Part shown: positions 40,832 to 49,874 of the stretch, one piece after another | How the letters are laid out: the number at the start of each line of letters is the position of its first letter | How positions within the stretch are numbered: position 1 is the first letter of the stretch | DNA from: Streptomyces sp. CB01201 | GTDB lineage: Bacteria > Actinomycetota > Actinomycetes > Streptomycetales > Streptomycetaceae | Direction: 5' to 3' | NCBI RefSeq assembly: GCF_002803085.1 | Contig: NZ_NNBJ01000002.1 | Coordinates: 495,590 to 559,589 of the forward strand | DNA length: 64,000 bases | The notes under the pieces: generated by a model | The model's input: only the letters and a program-made list of their open reading frames with translations | What the model was told of the DNA's origin: nothing | Database searches by the model: none | Program-made: the position numbers and the translations under genes

Positions 40832-41578
40832 ATGACCACACCCGTGCAGCAGCTCCGCGACCTCGCCCGCACCCGCGCCTCCCTCGGCGGTGAGGAGGTC
40901 ACCTACTGGTGGTCGGGGGACGTGTACTCCTGGGCCCCGGACGAGCCGTACACGCGGCTCTTCGGGTTCGAGGGGGTCAACGTCGCCCGCCTCGTCCGGG
41001 ACGAGGAGGCAGGCCCGGACGCGTATCAACTGCTCACCCGTGAGGCCGCGTTCTACCTCGACCCGGTCAGCCGGGACATCCTGGAGAGCTGGCAGGACCT
41101 GCCCGTCGTGCACATCTGGAACGACCCGGCCAACCAGCGCTGGCGCCCCTTCCCGGTGCCGACCACCGAGCTCGGCGGGCAGGTCTGCTTCAGTCTGGAG
41201 ATCCCGCTCGCCTACCCCTCGCCGCTGCCCGTCGCCCAGTACCCGCTGCACTCGGCCGGCGACACCTACAAGGCGCTGGAGCTGTTCCAGTTCTTCGCCG
41301 ACCGAGCCGACCTCGCGGGCGACGCGGACAGCGTCCCGGCCACCATGTCCTGGACCCGGATGTCGCCGTGGCTGCCCTGGATGGCGCGCGGCCAGCGGCC
41401 CGGCGGGCTCACCTACCACTGCCGGGGCCGCAAGCTCGGCTCGTACGAGGAGGTGCCCGAGCGCACCCGTGCGTACATCGCCGCGCACCACCCCGAGTAC
41501 GCCAACGCCCCGGAGAAGTGGAGCGAGCCCAACGAGACCAGCTGGACCTACTTCCGCAAGCTCAACCCGCCCGCCTAG
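40832..41578 (+). CDS. DUF1838-family protein
   Basis: The 248-residue protein starts at ATG 40832, behind GGGGG. Soluble; features include VTYWWSGDVYSWAPDEPYT, GFEGVNVARLV, SWTRMSPWLPWM and CRGRKLGSYEEVPERTRAYI near the C-terminus. These match what I remember of DUF1838, a family of unknown function with a conserved MxxR-type segment. It is the last gene before the low-oxygen island. Confidence 0.8.
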   Translation: MTTPVQQLRDLARTRASLGGEEVTYWWSGDVYSWAPDEPYTRLFGFEGVNVARLVRDEEAGPDAYQLLTREAAFYLDPVSRDILESWQDLPVVHIWNDPANQRWRPFPVPTTELGGQVCFSLEIPLAYPSPLPVAQYPLHSAGDTYKALELFQFFADRADLAGDADSVPATMSWTRMSPWLPWMARGQRPGGLTYHCRGRKLGSYEEVPERTRAYIAAHHPEYANAPEKWSEPNETSWTYFRKLNPPA

Positions 41579-41680
41579 CGCGTCCCCCACGGCGGGTCCA
41601 ACCGCCCGCCCCGGGGGGCCACAAGGCCCTGGTGGCGAGGGCTTTTTCCGGGGCTCGGGCGGGCGCGGGCGGTCTAGCGT

Positions 41681-41790
41681 CGAAGGGGTAGACCGCCAGT
41701 CCCCGTCGAGTGGACCTCCGCACCCTCGAAGGGGTAGACCACCCGGTCCCCGGCGTGCGGATCACCAGCACCGCCGAAGGGGCAGGGCCC
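41681..41790. repeat. three direct repeats in the nirBD leader
   Basis: CGAAGGGGTAGACC is present at 41681-41694 and 41727-41740, and in degraded form at 41775-41788 (CGAAGGGGCAGGGC), spaced 46 and 48 bp. The last copy is 22 bases before the nirBD start. They may be regulator sites or an RNA leader element. Nothing else was seen in the 231-base gap. Confidence 0.65.
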
Positions 41791-41809
41791 GAGCCCCCGG
41801 AGCGAAGCC

Positions 41810-44572
41810 ATGTCGCAGCCCGCGCAGAATCTCGTGCTGATCGGCCACGGCATGGTCGGCCACCGCCTCCTGGAGGCCCTCGCCGAGCGCGGGGCCCTGG
41901 CCCGGCCCGGCGCCCCCGGCTGGCACGTCACCGTCCTCGCCGAGGAGGACGTTCCCGCCTACGACCGCGTCCATCTGTCGTCCGCCTTCACCGGCGCCGA
42001 CTCCGAGCAACTCGCCCTGTCCGGGGGCGAGTTCATGGAACAGCACGGCATCGACCTGCGGCTCGGCGACCCGGCCGAGGCCGTCGACCCGGCGGCCCGC
42101 ACGGTCACCACCACCTCCGGCACCGTCGTCCCCTACGACGCGCTCGTCCTGGCCACCGGCTCCTACCCCTTCGTGCCGCCCATCCCCGGCGCGGACGCCA
42201 CCGGCTGCTTCACCTACCGCACCCTCTACGACGTGGAACAGCTCACCCAGTACGCCGGCGGCGGTGCCCGCACCGGCGTCGTCATCGGCGGCGGGCTGCT
42301 CGGCCTGGAGGCCGCCGGTGCGCTGCGCACCCTCGGCCTGAGCACGCACGTCGTCGAATTCGCGCCCCGGCTCATGCCGCTCCAGGTCGACGACGGCGGC
42401 GCCGCAGCCCTGCGCACCACCATCGAGTCCATGGGCGTCGCCGTGCACACCGGCGTCGGCGCCCACGAGGTCGAGGTCGACGACACCGGCCGGGTGCGCG
42501 AGCTGCGGCTCAGCGACGGCCGCCGCATCGGCGCCGACGTCGTGGTCTTCTCCGCGGGGGTGCGCCCCCGCGACCGCCTCGCCCGCGAGTGCGGGCTCGC
42601 CGTCGGCGACCGGGGCGGCGTGGCCGTCGACGCGCACTGCCGCACCACCGACCCGTACATCTACGCCATCGGCGAGTGCGCCCAGACCGTCGACGGCCGT
42701 GTGTACGGTCTGGTCGCGCCCGGCTACCAGATGGCCGAGACGGTCGCCGAGCGCCTCGCGGGCGGCGGGGACCTCACCTTCACCGGCGCCGACACCTCCA
42801 CCAAGCTCAAGCTGATGGGCGCCGACGTCGCCTCGTTCGGCGACCCCTTCGCCACCTCCGGGAGCGGCGCCGTGGAGGTGCTCTTCTCCGACGGGCGCGA
42901 GGGCGTCTACAAGAAGCTGCTGCTCGGTCCGGACGGCCGTCTCCTCGGCGGCATCCTGGTCGGCGACGCCGCCGCGTACGGCTCGCTCCAGCCGCACACC
43001 GGACGCCAACTCCCGGGACCCGCTTCGGCGTTCATCGCCCCGGCCGGCGGTGAGGCGCCCGGCGCCGACGCGCTGCCCGACGACGCCGTCGTCTGCTCCT
43101 GCCACAACGTCACCAAGGGCCGGGTGCGCGACGCCGTCGCCGAACACGGGCTCACCGACATCGGCGGCATCAAGCGGTGCACCAAGGCCGGGACCGGCTG
43201 CGGCGGCTGCCTCGGCTCGCTCCAGGCCGTCCTCGACGCCGAACTCGCCGCCGCCGGCGTCGTGAAGGCGCGCGGCCTGTGCGAACACTTCGAGCTGTCC
43301 CGCTCCGAGATCTACGCCGTCGTGAAGGACGAACACATCCGCTCCTTCAGCGAGTTGATGGAGCGTCACGGCAGGGGAGGGGACGGCTGCACCGTCTGCA
43401 AGCCCGTCGTCGGCAACGTGCTGGGCACCCTCGCCCCCGAACTCGGCATCGGCCACGTCCTCGACGGCGAGCAGGCCACCCTCCAGGACTCCAACGACCT
43501 CTTCCTCGCCAACCTCCAGAAGGACGGCACCTACTCCGTCATCCCGCGCGTCCCCGGCGGCGAGGTCACCCCCGAGCAGGTCATCGCGCTCGGCGAGGTC
43601 GCCCGCGACTACGGCCTCTACACCAAGATCACCGGCGCCCAGCGGATCGGCCTCTTCGGCGCCCGCGCCGACCAGCTCCCCGACATCTGGCGCCGCCTCG
43701 GCACGGCCGGCTTCGAGTCCGGGCAGGCGTACGGAAAGTCGCTGCGGGCCGTCAAGTCCTGTGTGGGCGCCCGGTTCTGCCGCTTCGGGCAGGGCGACTC
43801 GATCCAGCTCGCCATCGACCTGGAGAACCGCTACCGGGGCCTGCGCACCCCGCACAAGTTCAAGGGCGGCGTCTCCGGCTGCCTGCGCGAATGCGCCGAG
43901 GCACGCGGCAAGGACATCGGCGTCATCGCCACCGCCGGCGGCTGGAACCTGTACGTCTGCGGCAACGGCGGCGCCCAGCCCCGCCACGCCGATCTGCTCG
44001 CCTCCGACCTGTCCACCGCCGACCTCTTCAGGACGATCGACCGGTTCCTCATGTACTACGTGCGCACCGCCGAACGCCTGGAGCGCACCGCCGCCTGGAT
44101 CGAGCGCATCGACGGCGGGCTCGACCACCTCAAGGACGTCCTGCTCGCCGACTCCCTCGGCATCTGCGACGAGCTCGAAGCCCAGATGGACCGCCATGTC
44201 GCCGCGTACCGCGACGAATGGGCCGCCGTCCTCGCCGACCCCGCCGCCCTCGACCGCTTCGGCCATGTCGACTTCGGCGCCCACGAGGACCTCGAACCCG
44301 GCCGGGGCCGTCCCGCCAGGCTCCCCGACGGCGGCGAGGCGGCCCTGTTCAAGTCCCCCACGGGCCAGGTGTACGCGGTCTCCAACCGCGACCCGTTCTC
44401 CGGCGCCGACGTCATCGCGGGCGGCATCATGGGCAGCCGCGACGGCGTTCCCGTCGTCGCCTCGCCCATGCACAAGCAGGAGTTCGACCTGCGCACCGGC
44501 CAGTGCCTGGACGACCCGGACGTCCGCCTCCCCGTCGTCGACCTCGCCGACGTCCCCGCGACCCGGTTCTAG
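41810..44572 (+). CDS. nirBD: NADH-dependent nitrite reductase, NirB-NirD fusion
   Basis: The 920-residue protein starts at ATG 41810, behind GGAG. FAD motif GHGMVGHRLLEAL is at the N-terminus and the NAD(P)H motif GVVIGGGLLGLEAAGAL is near residue 160. CSCHNVTKGRVR and GTGCGGC (residues about 429-470) form the BFD-like [2Fe-2S]. The siroheme/[4Fe-4S] cysteines are Cys651, Cys657, Cys691 and Cys695. The last roughly 95 residues resemble the small Rieske-like NirD subunit without its own Cys/His cluster ligands. Usual NirB is about 840-850 residues with NirD separate, so this is a fusion. It reduces nitrite to ammonium. narK follows. Confidence 0.92.
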   Translation: MSQPAQNLVLIGHGMVGHRLLEALAERGALARPGAPGWHVTVLAEEDVPAYDRVHLSSAFTGADSEQLALSGGEFMEQHGIDLRLGDPAEAVDPAARTVTTTSGTVVPYDALVLATGSYPFVPPIPGADATGCFTYRTLYDVEQLTQYAGGGARTGVVIGGGLLGLEAAGALRTLGLSTHVVEFAPRLMPLQVDDGGAAALRTTIESMGVAVHTGVGAHEVEVDDTGRVRELRLSDGRRIGADVVVFSAGVRPRDRLARECGLAVGDRGGVAVDAHCRTTDPYIYAIGECAQTVDGRVYGLVAPGYQMAETVAERLAGGGDLTFTGADTSTKLKLMGADVASFGDPFATSGSGAVEVLFSDGREGVYKKLLLGPDGRLLGGILVGDAAAYGSLQPHTGRQLPGPASAFIAPAGGEAPGADALPDDAVVCSCHNVTKGRVRDAVAEHGLTDIGGIKRCTKAGTGCGGCLGSLQAVLDAELAAAGVVKARGLCEHFELSRSEIYAVVKDEHIRSFSELMERHGRGGDGCTVCKPVVGNVLGTLAPELGIGHVLDGEQATLQDSNDLFLANLQKDGTYSVIPRVPGGEVTPEQVIALGEVARDYGLYTKITGAQRIGLFGARADQLPDIWRRLGTAGFESGQAYGKSLRAVKSCVGARFCRFGQGDSIQLAIDLENRYRGLRTPHKFKGGVSGCLRECAEARGKDIGVIATAGGWNLYVCGNGGAQPRHADLLASDLSTADLFRTIDRFLMYYVRTAERLERTAAWIERIDGGLDHLKDVLLADSLGICDELEAQMDRHVAAYRDEWAAVLADPAALDRFGHVDFGAHEDLEPGRGRPARLPDGGEAALFKSPTGQVYAVSNRDPFSGADVIAGGIMGSRDGVPVVASPMHKQEFDLRTGQCLDDPDVRLPVVDLADVPATRF

Positions 44573-44584
44573 CGCGGCCCGGGG

Positions 44585-44694
44585 CACCGGCCGGGTGGTA
44601 CGCGCGCGGCCTGCGGCGACCGGCCGGGTTCGTACGGGCGCGACCGGCCGGGCCGTAAGGTCCCCGGCCCGCGGCGACCGGCCGGGCCGTACGG
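44585..44694. repeat. imperfect repeats between nirBD and narK
   Basis: Four imperfect copies of CGACCGGCCGGGCCGTACGG start at about 44585, 44617, 44641 and 44675. It is low-complexity GC-rich sequence in a 238-base gap with no gene. It may be a terminator/attenuator-like region or a slippage product. Confidence 0.55.
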
Positions 44695-44810
44695 CGGCGC
44701 CGGCGGGGACCTAGGGCCGCCCGCACTGATGGCATTCGCCTCTCACCCGGGCGGCGCGCGAGGCGCAGTCTGGATATGTCAGGACTCGTCTCAACCCCCT
44801 GGGAAGCACC

Positions 44811-46241
44811 ATGAGTTCCGCGCTCCAGCCATCCACCCGGCACGACGCCGGCCCCGACGCCACAGGCTCGTACGACCCGGCGGACTATCGTCCCGGACGC
44901 ACCATCACCGAATGGGAGCCGGAGAACGAGGTCTTCTGGCGCTCGGTCGGGCGCAAGGTGGCCACCCGGAACCTGTGGATCGCCGTCCCCGCCCTGCTCG
45001 TCGCCTTCGTGGTCTGGCAGGTCTGGTCCGTCACCGCGACCAACCTCAAGGACGTCGGCTTCACCTTCTCCACCTCCCAGCTGTTCTGGCTCACCGCCAT
45101 ACCGGGCCTGACCGGCGGCACCGCCCGCATCCTCTACACCTTCCTCGGCCCGATGATCGGCCAGCGCCGCTTCACCGCGCTGTCGACGGTGGTGCTGATC
45201 GTGCCGCTGATCTGGCTCGGTATCGCCATCCAGAACACCTCGACCCCGTACGGCGTCATGGTGATCATCGCCGCGCTCTGCGGCATCGGCGGCGCCAACT
45301 TCGCCTCCTCGCTCGCCAACATCGGCTTCTTCTTCCCGAAGAAGGAGAAGGGCAACGCCACCGGCATCAACGGCGGCCTCGGCAACCTCGGCGTCTCCGT
45401 CGTCCAGCTGCTCACGCCGATCGTCATCACCTTCTCGACCATCGCGATCGGCTCCGCCCAGCACAAGAAGGACGGCACCCCGGTCTACCTCCAGAACGCC
45501 GCGTTCCTGTGGGTGCCGGTCCTGATCGTCCTCGCCCTGATCGCCTGGTTCGGCCAGAACGACCTGAAGGTCGCCTCCACCCCCTTCAGCCGCCAGAAGG
45601 TCATCTTCAAGCGCAAGCACAACTGGCTGATGACCTGGCTGTACGTCGGCACCTTCGGCTCCTTCATCGGCTTCGCCGCCGCCCTGCCGTTGCTGATCAA
45701 GACGACGTTCCCGGCCTACTCCGTCGCCACCTACGCCTGGATGGGTCCGGCGCTCGGCGCACTGGCCCGCTGGGCCGGCGGCTGGATCGCCGACAAGCTC
45801 GGCGGCGCGAAGGTCACCATCATCTCCTTCGTCGGCATGGCGCTCGCGATCATCGGCGTCATCAACTTCCTTCCGGCGGGCGGCGATTCGGGCAACTTCT
45901 ACGGCTTCTTCGCCTGCTTCCTCGCCGCGTTCTTCTTCTCCGGCGTGGGCAACGGCTCGACCTTCCGGCAGATCCCGGTGATCTTCCGCAACCAGCACCT
46001 CAAGGGCCTGACCGAGGGCACCCCCGAGTACGCCAAGGCGCTCAAGCAGTCCGAGATGGAGGCGGGCGCGGTCACCGGCTTCACCTCCGCGATCGCCGCC
46101 TACGGCTTCTTCTTCATCCCGGCGATGTTCGCCAACTTCGCGGTCACCAGCGCGATGTGGGGCTTCGTGGCCTTCTACGTCAGCTGCATCGTGGTCGCCT
46201 GGTGGTTCTACGCCCGCAAGGGCGCGGAGGCGCCCAGCTAG
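44811..46241 (+). CDS. narK: NarK-family nitrate/nitrite transporter
   Basis: The 476-residue protein starts at ATG 44811, behind GGGAAG. About 12 membrane segments are seen. GANFASSLANIGFFFP and INGGLGNLGV form the nitrate signature of the NNP family, and a conserved Arg (RILYTF) sits in helix 2. It would import nitrate or exchange nitrate for nitrite. It lies between nirBD and pflB, all plus strand, and ends at the 46275-46311 terminator. Confidence 0.93.
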   Translation: MSSALQPSTRHDAGPDATGSYDPADYRPGRTITEWEPENEVFWRSVGRKVATRNLWIAVPALLVAFVVWQVWSVTATNLKDVGFTFSTSQLFWLTAIPGLTGGTARILYTFLGPMIGQRRFTALSTVVLIVPLIWLGIAIQNTSTPYGVMVIIAALCGIGGANFASSLANIGFFFPKKEKGNATGINGGLGNLGVSVVQLLTPIVITFSTIAIGSAQHKKDGTPVYLQNAAFLWVPVLIVLALIAWFGQNDLKVASTPFSRQKVIFKRKHNWLMTWLYVGTFGSFIGFAAALPLLIKTTFPAYSVATYAWMGPALGALARWAGGWIADKLGGAKVTIISFVGMALAIIGVINFLPAGGDSGNFYGFFACFLAAFFFSGVGNGSTFRQIPVIFRNQHLKGLTEGTPEYAKALKQSEMEAGAVTGFTSAIAAYGFFFIPAMFANFAVTSAMWGFVAFYVSCIVVAWWFYARKGAEAPS

Positions 46242-46274
46242 GCCGCAGATTCTCGGTCGACTTCTCGGTCGACG

Positions 46275-46311
46275 GCGAAGGGGCCCGCACCTTCCGTGCG
46301 GGCCCCTTCGC
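46275..46311 (+). terminator. terminator after narK
   Basis: A perfect 16-bp stem (46275-46290 with 46296-46311) and 5-base loop followed by GTTTCTT, 34 bases after the narK stop. It separates narK from the pfl transcript. Confidence 0.9.
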
Positions 46312-46361
46312 GTTTCTTCCGGTGCGCATCTCCGTCGCCCCTCGGGTTCATCGGGAAAATT

Positions 46362-46381
46362 CTTGTGAATGTGTTCACAAG
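46362..46381 (+). promoter_or_regulatory. Rex operator upstream of pflB
   Basis: CTTGTGAATGTGTTCACAAG is a perfect inverted repeat with 8-bp arms and fits the Rex operator TTGTGAA-N4-TTCACAA. Rex senses NADH/NAD+ and represses fermentation and respiration genes while NAD+ is high. The site sits about 210 bases before the pflB start, between the narK terminator and pflB. Confidence 0.85.
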
Positions 46382-46590
46382 CGAACTAGGGCCCAAAGTC
46401 CTGACTAAATGTGCAGGTCAGCGTCCGTGTCAAGAAATGAGGGAGGGGAGGGAGGGGGCTTTCGGCCCGGATTTGGTGACCTCTGCCGCCGCAATTGATC
46501 GATCAAAAGGAGTGGAATGGAAGCAGTCGAAGAGCTACCGCTCAACGACGGAGAAGGACACGTCAACGGCGATTCGGAAGGGTGCCCGCC

Positions 46591-48861
46591 ATGACCGCGA
46601 CCCCCGCAGAGGCAACGAAGAACGGCGCAGCCTGGGACGGCTTCAAGGGCGGACTGTGGCGCGACGCCATCGACGTCCGCGACTTCGTCCAGCAGAACTA
46701 CACGCCCTACGAGGGCGACGCCGACTTCCTGGCCGGCCCCACCGAACGCACCACCGCCGTCTGGAACAAGCTCCTGTCGATGTTCCCGCAGGAGATCGAG
46801 CAGGGCATCTACGACGTGGACGTGAAGACCCCGTCCCGCATCGACGCCTTCAAGCCCGGCTACATCGACGGCACCCCGGCCGACCACAACGACCTCATCG
46901 TCGGCCTCCAGACCGACGGCGCCCTCAAGCGCGCCATCATGCCCAATGGCGGCTGGCGCATGGTCGAAGGCGCCCTCAACGCCTACGGCTACGAGGCCGA
47001 CCCCGAGATCCGCGACGTCTACACCCACCTGCGCAAGACCCACAACGAGGGCGTGTTCGACGCCTACACCCCCGAGATCCGCGCCTGCCGCTCCTCCGGC
47101 ATCATCACCGGCCTGCCCGACGCCTACGGGCGCGGCCGCATCATCGGCGACTACCGCCGCGTCGCCCTCTACGGCGTCGACCGCCTCATCGCCGCCAAGG
47201 AGGCCGACAAGGCGCGCCTCGGCGAGGCCTGGGCGACGGAGACCGTCATCCGCGACCGCGAGGAAATCTCCGAGCAGATCAAGGCGCTCGGCGAGCTCAA
47301 GGCCATGGCCCTCTCCTACGGCTACGACATCTCCGGCCCCGCCACCACCGGCCGCGAAGCCGTCCAGTGGCTGTACTTCGCCTACCTCGCCGCCGTGAAG
47401 GAGCAGAACGGCGCGGCCATGTCGATCGGCCGCATCGACAACTTCCTCGACATCTACCTCCAGCGCGACATCGAGGCCGGCCTCATCACCGAGGAGCAGG
47501 CCCAGGAGTTCATCGACGACTTCGTCATCAAGCTCCGCATCGTCCGCTTCCTGCGCACCCCCGAATACAACGAGCTGTACTCCGGCGACCCCACCTGGGT
47601 CACCTGGTCCATGGCCGGCATCGGCGAGGACGGCCGCCCGCTCGTCTCCCGCACCACCTTCCGCGCCCTCCAGACCCTCTACAACCTCGGCCCCGCCCCC
47701 GAGCCCAACCTCACCGTCTTCTGGGACAGTGAACTCCCGCTCGGATTCAAGGACTTCGCGTCCAAGGTCGCCATCGACACCTCGGCCATCCAGTTCGAGT
47801 CCGACGCGCTGATGCGTCCCAAGTACGGCGACGACACCGCCATCGCCTGCTGTGTCTCGGCCATGGCCGTCGGCAAGCAGATGCAGTTCTTCGGTGCCCG
47901 GGTCAACGTCGCCAAGGCCCTGCTCTACGCGATCAACGGCGGCCGCGACGAGAAGAGCGGCAAGCTCGTCGTCGAGGGCTTCACCCCCATCGAGGGCGAG
48001 TACCTCGACCACGGGACCGTCGCCGCCCAGTACGACGCGATGCTGGACTGGCTGGCCAAGACGTACGTCCACGCGCTCAACGTCATCCACTACATGCACG
48101 ACAAGTACGCCTACGAGCGCATCGAGATGGCGCTGCACGACCAGCAGATCCTGCGCACCATGGCCTGCGGCATCGCCGGGCTCTCGGTCGCCGCCGACTC
48201 GCTGTCCGCCATCAAGCACGCCAAGGTCAAGGTCGTCCGCGACGAGACCGGCCTCGCCGTCGACTACGAGATCGAGGGCGACTACCCGGCCTACGGCAAC
48301 AACGACGACCGCGCCGACGAGATCGCCACCAAGATCGTGCACGACTTCATGGAGAAGGTGCGCAAGCACCCCACCTACCGCGACGCCGTCCACACCCAGT
48401 CCGTGCTGACCATCACCTCCAACGTCGTCTACGGCAAGAAGACCGGCAACACCCCCGACGGCCGCCGCGCCGGCACCCCGTTCGCGCCCGGCGCCAACCC
48501 GATGAACGGCCGCGACCAGCACGGCTACATCGCCTCCGCGCTGTCCGTCGCCAAGCTGCCCTACGACGACGCCGAGGACGGCATCTCACTCACCAACACC
48601 ATCACTCCCGACGCCCTCGGCCGCACCCCGCGCGAGCGCATCGACAACCTGTCCGGCGTCCTGGACGGCTTCATGGCCAGCAACGGCTTCCACATGAACG
48701 TCAACGTCCTCGACAAGGCCACCCTCGAAGACGCCATGCAGCACCCGGAGAACTACCCCCAGCTCACCATCCGGGTCTCCGGCTACGCGGTCAACTTCGT
48801 CCGCCTCACCCGGGAACAGCAGCTGGACGTCATCAACCGGACGTTCCACGGGGGGCTTTGA
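46591..48861 (+). CDS. pflB: pyruvate formate-lyase (formate C-acetyltransferase)
   Basis: The 756-residue protein starts at ATG 46591, behind GGAAGG. It has the adjacent catalytic cysteines Cys420 and Cys421 ([20 protein letters not shown]) and the radical Gly731 ([12 protein letters not shown]). Length and motifs match PflB rather than the glycerol dehydratase branch. It converts pyruvate and CoA to acetyl-CoA and formate. The active enzyme is destroyed by oxygen, so expression in a mainly aerobic organism is striking. pflA follows and the Rex operator precedes. The leader 46382-46590 contains no other gene. Confidence 0.95.
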   Translation: MTATPAEATKNGAAWDGFKGGLWRDAIDVRDFVQQNYTPYEGDADFLAGPTERTTAVWNKLLSMFPQEIEQGIYDVDVKTPSRIDAFKPGYIDGTPADHNDLIVGLQTDGALKRAIMPNGGWRMVEGALNAYGYEADPEIRDVYTHLRKTHNEGVFDAYTPEIRACRSSGIITGLPDAYGRGRIIGDYRRVALYGVDRLIAAKEADKARLGEAWATETVIRDREEISEQIKALGELKAMALSYGYDISGPATTGREAVQWLYFAYLAAVKEQNGAAMSIGRIDNFLDIYLQRDIEAGLITEEQAQEFIDDFVIKLRIVRFLRTPEYNELYSGDPTWVTWSMAGIGEDGRPLVSRTTFRALQTLYNLGPAPEPNLTVFWDSELPLGFKDFASKVAIDTSAIQFESDALMRPKYGDDTAIACCVSAMAVGKQMQFFGARVNVAKALLYAINGGRDEKSGKLVVEGFTPIEGEYLDHGTVAAQYDAMLDWLAKTYVHALNVIHYMHDKYAYERIEMALHDQQILRTMACGIAGLSVAADSLSAIKHAKVKVVRDETGLAVDYEIEGDYPAYGNNDDRADEIATKIVHDFMEKVRKHPTYRDAVHTQSVLTITSNVVYGKKTGNTPDGRRAGTPFAPGANPMNGRDQHGYIASALSVAKLPYDDAEDGISLTNTITPDALGRTPRERIDNLSGVLDGFMASNGFHMNVNVLDKATLEDAMQHPENYPQLTIRVSGYAVNFVRLTREQQLDVINRTFHGGL

Positions 48862-48875
48862 GAGGTCGGGCCGGC

Positions 48876-48898
48876 GGGGGAGGGGGTCCCCCTCCCCC
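48876..48898 (+). terminator. GC-rich hairpin between pflB and pflA
   Basis: An 11-bp perfect inverted repeat of G/A and C/T runs with a single-base centre lies 15 bases after the pflB stop. It may set the pflB:pflA expression ratio. The strand also has G-quadruplex-like runs (GGCGGGGGAGGGGG). Confidence 0.5.
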
Positions 48899-48964
48899 CC
48901 CACCCCCCTCGCCCACCCACCCCACCCGCACCCCCGTTCAGCCCTCGTCCAGGAAGGTCCTGCC

Positions 48965-49795
48965 ATGGCCGTTCTGCTCAGCCCGGAGATCCCCGTCGGC
49001 CGGCCGGCCCGTTTCGGCTGCGACGAGGACGCGACCACGCCCGCCGGGGCGGCCACCCGCCGGCCGATCGTGGGCTCGGTCCACTCCTGGGACCTGTCGA
49101 CCGGCGTCGACGGCCCGGGCACGCGCTTCGTCACCTTCCTTTCGGGCTGCCCGCTGACCTGCCTGTACTGCCACAACCCCGACACCTGGCGGATGCGCAA
49201 CGGCAAGCGCACCAGCGCGGACGACGTGGTCGCCGAGGCCGCCAAGTACACGACGTTCATCCGGGCGGCGGGCGGCGGCGCCACCGTCAGCGGTGGCGAA
49301 CCGCTGCTCCAGCCCGTCTTCACCGGCGAACTGCTGCACCGCTACAAGCACGACCTGGGCCTGCACACCGCCCTGGACACCTCCGGTTTCCTCGGCACCC
49401 GGGCGACCGACGCGCTGCTGCGCGACGTCGACCTGGTGCTGCTCGACATCAAGTCCTGGGACGGGGAGACGTACCAGAAGGTGACCGGGCGCCCGTTGCA
49501 GCCGACTCTGGACTTCGCCCACCGCCTGGCGGACCTCGGCAAGGAAGTCCACGTCCGCTTCGTTCTGGTGCCGGGGCTGACCGACGACCCCGCCAACATC
49601 GACGGCGTCGCCTCCTTCGCCGCCTCCCTCGGCAATGTGTCCCGCGTCGACGTCCTGCCCTTCCACAAGCTGGGCGAGAGCAAGTGGCAGGCCCTCGACA
49701 TGAACTTCACCCTGCACGACACCCCGTCACCGGCCCCGGCCGCGCTGACGGCGGCCCGCGAGATCTTCACCTCGCACGGTCTGAACGCGGTCTGA
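48965..49795 (+). CDS. pflA: pyruvate formate-lyase-activating radical SAM enzyme
   Basis: The 276-residue protein starts at ATG 48965, behind AGGAAGG. Radical SAM motif CPLTCLYC gives Cys62, Cys66 and Cys69 as the [4Fe-4S] ligands, and GGGATVSGGEPLLQP is the SAM-binding GGE region. DTSGFLG and LPFHKLGESKW are PflA signatures. It would place the glycyl radical on Gly731 of PflB. The N-terminal 35 residues are an extension over the usual PflA. Confidence 0.94.
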   Translation: MAVLLSPEIPVGRPARFGCDEDATTPAGAATRRPIVGSVHSWDLSTGVDGPGTRFVTFLSGCPLTCLYCHNPDTWRMRNGKRTSADDVVAEAAKYTTFIRAAGGGATVSGGEPLLQPVFTGELLHRYKHDLGLHTALDTSGFLGTRATDALLRDVDLVLLDIKSWDGETYQKVTGRPLQPTLDFAHRLADLGKEVHVRFVLVPGLTDDPANIDGVASFAASLGNVSRVDVLPFHKLGESKWQALDMNFTLHDTPSPAPAALTAAREIFTSHGLNAV

Positions 49796-49821
49796 GTTCT
49801 CGCCGGGGCCGACGACTCACC

Positions 49822-49840
49822 CTGTTGATCCCTAAAACAG
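49822..49840. promoter_or_regulatory. inverted repeat before the molybdoenzyme complex operon
   Basis: CTGTT (49822-49826) and AACAG (49836-49840) form an inverted repeat in the 79-base gap before the cytochrome b gene. It may be a weak operator or a hairpin. A separate promoter for the five-gene operon is possible. Confidence 0.3.
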
Positions 49841-49874
49841 GTGATTCACCCCTTCCTGTCTCTACCGTGAGGAC

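Noticed and set aside
41579..41809. GlnR box in the nirBD promoter
   Set aside because: I could not find GTNAC-N6-GAAAC pairs; the direct repeats present have another sequence.
41762..44587. A 941-codon minus-strand frame opposite nirBD
   Set aside because: Antisense to a fully recognisable nitrite reductase; no ribosome site or known domain.
46405..48522. A 705-codon minus-strand frame opposite pflB
   Set aside because: Val/Gly/Asp-rich and antisense to intact PflB motifs.
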